Positions 61,204 to 64,000 of a DNA stretch of 64,000 bases are shown piece by piece; position 1 is the stretch's first letter; every line of letters begins with the position of its first letter. The DNA is from Pampus argenteus. Lineage: Eukaryota > Chordata > Actinopteri > Scombriformes > Stromateidae. The position numbers and the translations under genes were made by a program. The notes below the pieces were generated by a model. That model did no database searches. It was not told the DNA's origin and saw only the letters and a program-made list of their open reading frames with translations. The stretch spans positions 20,108,001 to 20,172,000 of the forward strand of contig CM072880.1 of assembly GCA_036937835.1 (NCBI GenBank), read 5' to 3'.

Positions 61204-63160
61204 TAACTTAAACTTAAACTGGAGAAGCGTCTGGAGCAGAACAACGCCAGGGACGTCTGGAGAGGACTGCAGACCATCGCAGGCCATGGTAAAGGAGTGG
61301 GGAGGAACCCAGTAAGAGGGGACAAGGACTGGGCAGATGAACTGAATCTGTTCTTCAACAGATTTGATTCTGCCCCCCCTCCCTCTCTCACTCCCCCTCA
61401 CCCCTATTCACACCTCCCCTGACGGGCCCCCCTTCCCCCTGCCCCTCAACTCCTCAGCCGGACACCCTCAACACCTTCAACACCCAACCCCCACCCACTC
61501 ACCAGTTCAACCCCCCCCCCCCCTGACACCCTCACAACTCACCACCCCCACCCCCCCACCCCAGTCATCCTCCTCCCCCCTCTCCATAACAGATGATCAG
61601 GTGAGGAGTCAACTCAAAAAGATCAAGGCAAGGAAGGCGCCAGGCCCGGACGGCATCAGCCCCAGGCTACTTAAGGACTGTGCTGACCAGCTCTGTGGTG
61701 TCATCAGGCGCTTATTCAACCTGAGCCTGAGCCTGGAGAAGGTCCCGGCCCTGTGGAAGACCTCCTGTGTGGTCCCGGTACCAAAGACGCCGCGCCCCAA
61801 GGAGCCTAACCATTTCAGGCCTGTTGCCCTGACTTCTCACCTGATGAAGACTATGGAGAGGATCATCCTACGGCACCTGCGACCGCTGGTGGGTGCACAG
61901 CTGGACCCCCTGCAGTTTGCCTACCAGCCTGGGATCGGGGTGGAGGACGCAGTGATCTACCTGCTGCACAGATCACTGCTCCACCTGGAGGATGGCAAGA
62001 GCGCTGTGAGGGTCATGTTTTTTGACTTCTCCAGTGCATTTAACACCATCCAGCCTTCACTGCTCAGAGGGAAGATGGAAAGGGTGGGAGTAGACCAACA
62101 CCTGGCTGCATGGACAACAGACTACCTCACCAACAGACCACAGTTTGTGAAGCTCCAGCATTGTGTGTCTGACGTGGTGCTCTGCAGCACAGGTGCCCCT
62201 CAGGGTACGGTGCTCTCCCCCTTCCTCTTCACCCTCTACACATCGGACTTCACCCACAACACCGCCCACTGCCACATCCAGAAGTTCTCAGATGATACAG
62301 CCGTCGTTGGACGTGTTTCAGAGGGGGACGATCTGGAATATAGGACCGTCATCAGGGACTTCGTCAGCTGGTGTGAGCTAAACCAGCTTCAGCTCAACAC
62401 GGGCAAGACGAAGGAGATGGTGGTAAACTTCCGGAGAAATGCACCACACTTTACACCGGTGAACATCCAGGGATTGGACATAGAGGTGGTGCAGAGTTAC
62501 AAATTCCTGGGTGTTCACCTGAACAATAAACTGGACTGGACTGACAACACCCATGCTCTCTACAAGAAGGGCCAGAGCCGTCTCCACCTGCTGAGGAGGC
62601 TGAGGTCCTTCGGAGTATGCAGAGCTCTCCTTAGGACTTTTTATGACTTTGTGGTGGCCTCAGCCATCTTTTATGCTGTGGTCTGCTGGAGAGGGGGCAG
62701 CACGGACAGGGACAGGAGCAGACTCAACAGACTTATTAGAAGAGCGAGCTCTGTCCTGGACTGTCCTCTGGACTCCACAGAGGAGGTGGGTGAGAGGAGG
62801 ATGTTAGCTAAGCTGACATCCATCATGGACAACACCTCTCACCCCCTACACGACACTGTGGGGTCTCTGAGTAGCTCCTTCAGCAGCAGACTGTTACATC
62901 CACGGTGTAAGAGGGAGAGGTTCCGCAGGTCTTTCATTCCTGCTGCTGTGAGACTTTACAACGCCTGCACTTGATCATGTTGTAGTCTCTTGTACATACC
63001 TGTTTTTATACTTTTTATACTGCCTGTAAATCTGTAATTTTTTCCTGTAAATTTTTTTTCTGTAAATATGTACACTGTTTTTTCTTTCCCTCCTTCCGCT
63101 GCTGTAGCAAGTAAATTTCCCCGTTGTGGGATTAATAAAGTATCTTAATAAAACTCTTTT
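61204..63160 (+). pseudogene. Rex1 LINE, near-complete reverse transcriptase and 3' end
   Basis: It starts within the linker (LEKRLEQNNARDVWRGLQTI, DWADELNLFFNRFD). A slip in a C-run near 61,375 shifts frame; from there the frame is open to 62,973. RT blocks: ARKAPGPDGISPRLLKDCAD, LEKVPALWKTSCVVPVPK, HFRPVALTSHLMKTMERIIL, FFDFSSAFNTIQPSLLRGKM, STGAPQGTVLSPFLFTLYTS, catalytic KFSDDTAVVG and SYKFLGVHLNNKLDWTDNT, ending VRLYNACT. FSSAFNT matches the classical Rex1 primer region. Both catalytic aspartates are present. A Pro-rich insert of C-runs precedes the RT. The 3' UTR ends AAATTTCCCCGTTGTGGGAT, TAATAAAGTATCTTA. Confidence 0.93.
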
Positions 63161-63682
63161 TATTTAATGTATTCAGATTTAAATTTACAATATCAACCCC
63201 CCAAGAGCAACTGAAAAACAAAAAAATTATATTTGTTCATGTGTACATCATGTTTCTGTCCATTTCTATCAAAACAAGGTCAAGATGTCACCTTTTAAAT
63301 GGGTAGAGAAATTAAAGGTATCAGTTTTTAACATCTTCAGGAAAGAATGTCAGAGGTAACTTGTCTCTGTCTTTTGGTCAACCCCTATGTCATTATTTTT
63401 TGCACACTAAAAAGGAGATAATGTAGTACCAGATGTTGTATTATACACTTTGTAAATGCATCTAAAATAGCCCCACTACATCAACGCCCAATGCCCCAAC
63501 TGTAAAATATGACATCATTCAGGCAATGTGATAAAAAGAAAACTTTTTGGACATTTGACAAAGATGTTGCTGCTCTGTTTGTGATCCAAACAGAGATATG
63601 ATTAAGAGAGTGTATGTCATCTTTCATCTGATCTAATCAAGCTCACTAATTAAAATATGATGAATACACGTTGCTAATTACA
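63161..63682. other. Unannotated sequence
   Basis: Nothing recognised between Rex1 and the L2 fragment. Confidence 0.35.
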
Positions 63683-64000
63683 CGGGGACCATAGTTAAAT
63701 GCATCCCGGGGGCCAGAGCGGGCGACATTGAATCTAATTTAAAACTGCTGGCTAAAGATAAGAGGAGATATAATAAAATTATTATTCACGTCGGCGGTAA
63801 TGACACCCGGTTACGTCAATCGGAAGTTACTAAAGTTAATGTGTCATCGGTGTGTGAATATGCAAAAACAATGTCGGACTCCGTAATTTTCTCTGGTCCC
63901 CTACCAAATGTAACCAGTGATGACATGTATAGCCGCATGTCGTCATTTCACCGCTGGTTGTCGAGGTGGTGTCCAGATAATAATGTGGGCTTTATAAATA
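63683..64000 (+). pseudogene. L2 ORF1 fragment, runs off the window
   Basis: It encodes GTIVKCIPGARAGDIESNLK, NKIIIHVGGNDTRLRQSEVT and SDSVIFSGPLPNVTSDDMYS, continuing past 64,000. The frame is open throughout, with the 28-bp segment that the 51.1-kb copy lacks. It begins abruptly at ACGGGGACCATAGTT, so it is 5'-truncated or rearranged. Confidence 0.9.

Overview
The window looks like a stretch of teleost fish chromosome, most likely a spiny-rayed fish. The evidence is its repeat content: L2-clade LINEs with an SGNH-type ORF1, Rex1 LINEs (recognisable by the FSSAFNT and FSDDT blocks), L1-clade LINEs, Poseidon-type Penelope-like elements with GIY-YIG ends, Tc1 transposons, hAT transposons and MITEs, Ty3/gypsy-like LTR elements, and a tRNA-derived SINE. 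It is AT-rich with GATA/ATCT, CA and TA microsatellites. I found no convincing multi-exon host gene. The best host-gene hints are a TATA-like promoter plus splice donor near 4.6-4.75 kb (minus) and an 81-nt exon-like block at 46.24 kb (plus), both weak.

Layout. 1-7.85 kb is mostly unrecognised sequence with a few repeat shards, including a solo Penelope terminal repeat carrying a complete hammerhead-ribozyme-like core at 2.82 kb. 7.85-15.96 kb reads as one old plus-strand L2 copy into which other elements were stacked: a Penelope fragment, a Rex1 tail, a Tc1 transposon that itself holds a second L2-clade LINE flanked by ACATT, and an internally deleted gypsy element with a SCAN-like Gag. A full-length dead Tc1 with 212-nt inverted repeats follows at 16.28-17.92 kb. 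19.2-21.56 kb is a minus-strand L1-clade LINE. 22.3-23.1 kb is a Penelope 3' end. 23.6-26.5 kb holds L2 3' ends, one carrying a textbook 284-bp hAT MITE.

27.4-29.2 kb is unrecognised. 29.25-36.5 kb is a Rex1 fragment, then a second Rex1 split by a minus-strand L2 (duplication TAGGT) and followed by a hAT with a BED-type finger. 36.6-43.84 kb is a minus-strand L2 that absorbed a Rex1 tail, three solo LTRs with exact target duplications, a 327-bp hAT MITE, and an opposite-strand L2 that carries yet another L2 end. After an apparently unique interval, 46.5-52.0 kb holds the most complete L2 (4.7 kb, minus), close kin of the copy at 38.7-42.2 kb and sharing with it a stop codon just before the YADD box. 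A tRNA-derived SINE with a Rex1-like tail and a retroelement ORF joining an SGNH-like block to a Penelope-type reverse transcriptase start lie at 52.1-54.0 kb.

The standout is at 57,431-59,781: a GC-rich LTR element on the minus strand inside an old L1. Its two 348-bp LTRs read as identical, it has a 5-bp duplication (AGCAT), a primer-binding site, a polypurine tract and one uninterrupted Gag ORF with a zinc knuckle, but no protease, reverse transcriptase or integrase. It looks like a young gag-only element that must borrow its enzymes. The window closes with a Rex1 LINE (61.2-63.16 kb) with nearly all its reverse transcriptase, and an L2 ORF1 fragment running off the end. Apart from the gag-only element and possibly the hammerhead, almost every coding region seen is broken.
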